Made by a program: the position numbers and the translations under genes. DNA of 38,589 nucleotides. Source: an uncultured Clostridium sp. (GTDB taxonomy: Bacteria; Bacillota; Clostridia; TANB77; CAG-508). The stretch is taken from positions 1 through 38,589 of the forward strand of contig CAMMWP010000016.1 in NCBI GenBank assembly GCA_946500615.1. The letters run 5' to 3'. Positions within the stretch are counted from its first letter, which is position 1. Each line of letters starts with the position of its first letter. Below are positions 38,229 to 38,589 of this stretch, piece by piece. Below the pieces are notes generated by a model. The model had not been told where the DNA came from. It made no database searches and worked only from the letters and a program-made list of their open reading frames with translations.

Positions 38229-38423
38229 TTAATATTCGATTTTTACAATTACGTCCTCTAATGGTAGTGAAGAATCTGAAGTCATTTCCTTAAAATTGTC
38301 TAATGTGTCTAATGGTCTTTCATTATCCAATACTTCTAAAAAAGTACTGGATTCTCTTTCTCCTAACAATATCTCTGTTACTTGTTGTGAATCATACAAA
38401 ATATTCTTTACTTTTAATCGCAT
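38229..38423 (-). CDS. Small acidic protein of unknown function
   Basis: This is a 64-aa frame with an excellent AAAGGAGG ribosome binding site 6 nt before its ATG and its own terminator. The protein begins with a basic strand-like MRLKVKNILYDSQQ, has ILLGERESSTFLEVLDNERPL, and ends in the acidic LPLEDVIVKIEY. No family was recognised. It is the last gene of the window and probably belongs to the mobile element. No membrane segment or cysteines are present. Confidence 0.65.
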   Translation of the reverse strand: MRLKVKNILYDSQQVTEILLGERESSTFLEVLDNERPLDTLDNFKEMTSDSSLPLEDVIVKIEY

Positions 38424-38536
38424 AATTTTCCTCCTTTTCTTTTATTAAGTTTAGTCCTCAAATGTTTTTTACATTATAACATACTTCTATGATTTTGACT
38501 ATATATATTGTTTATTATTTTACCAATTCTTTAAGT

Positions 38537-38589
38537 CGTATATTGTAAAAGTAAAATCAAGTTTTAATATTAAATAATATATTTAACTA
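38537..38589. repeat. Right copy of 53-bp window-terminal inverted repeat
   Basis: This is the perfect reverse complement of positions 2-54 (see left copy). It lies about 115 bp upstream of the last small gene of the element and contains no gene. Confidence 0.9.

Overview
The window is very AT-rich DNA from a low-GC Bacillota, most likely a Clostridia-type endospore former. Evidence for this is the yabP-yabQ-divIC sporulation/division cluster, strong AGGAGG-type ribosome binding sites, and a housekeeping set of rho, smpB, class II fructose-bisphosphate aldolase, a class A PBP and a XerC/D-type recombinase. No rRNA, tRNA, tmRNA or CRISPR array was seen.

Layout. 1-4.1 kb is core: aspartate kinase, yabP, yabQ, divIC, rho (+ strand). 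4.1-6.4 kb is a small cassette bounded by diverged direct repeats (about 190 bp). It carries a type III toxin-antitoxin locus (toxI = three 35-bp tandem repeats plus terminator, then toxN) and a small cupin gene. 6.4-24 kb is an accessory region, mostly - strand. It holds a NUDIX hydrolase, a C45-type hydrolase, XRE regulators, a class M-like sirtuin (SirTM) next to a frameshifted macrodomain gene, an MBL-like protein beside a DUF24/HxlR redox-type regulator, and a run of small stress or detoxification proteins (alpha/beta hydrolase, DUF1697, DUF4177-like, ClbS/DfsB-like, SRPBCC, flavin reductase-like, alkyltransferase-like). It continues with a ferredoxin, a membrane-anchored coiled-coil protein of unknown role, a GntR(YtrA-type)-ABC transporter operon, YccF, a nitroreductase and an SPL-like radical SAM protein. 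Several gene relics (toxN, flavodoxin, DUF1848, MarR) lie among them. 24-35.5 kb returns to more conserved genes: PBP1a, a tyrosine recombinase, NAD(P)H-hydrate dehydratase, an ECF sigma factor with an unusual anti-sigma protein, a DUF2207 membrane protein, two secreted/anchored low-complexity proteins, smpB, fba and a DUF1540 protein.

35.5-38.6 kb is the edge of a mobile element. A Prx6-type peroxiredoxin gene is cut off at about 35,975-36,000. It is followed by a large serine recombinase gene with one frameshift and small element-borne genes. The first and last 53 bases of the window form a perfect inverted repeat.

The most notable points are the type III TA cassette with flanking repeats and a nearby toxN relic, the SirTM/macrodomain pair, an anti-sigma factor whose ectodomain resembles that of FtsX, a dispersed palindromic repeat family, two genes that seem to start with ATA, and a recurring single extra G:C base behind the apparent frameshifts. 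All functional calls come from reading the sequence; no database search was run.
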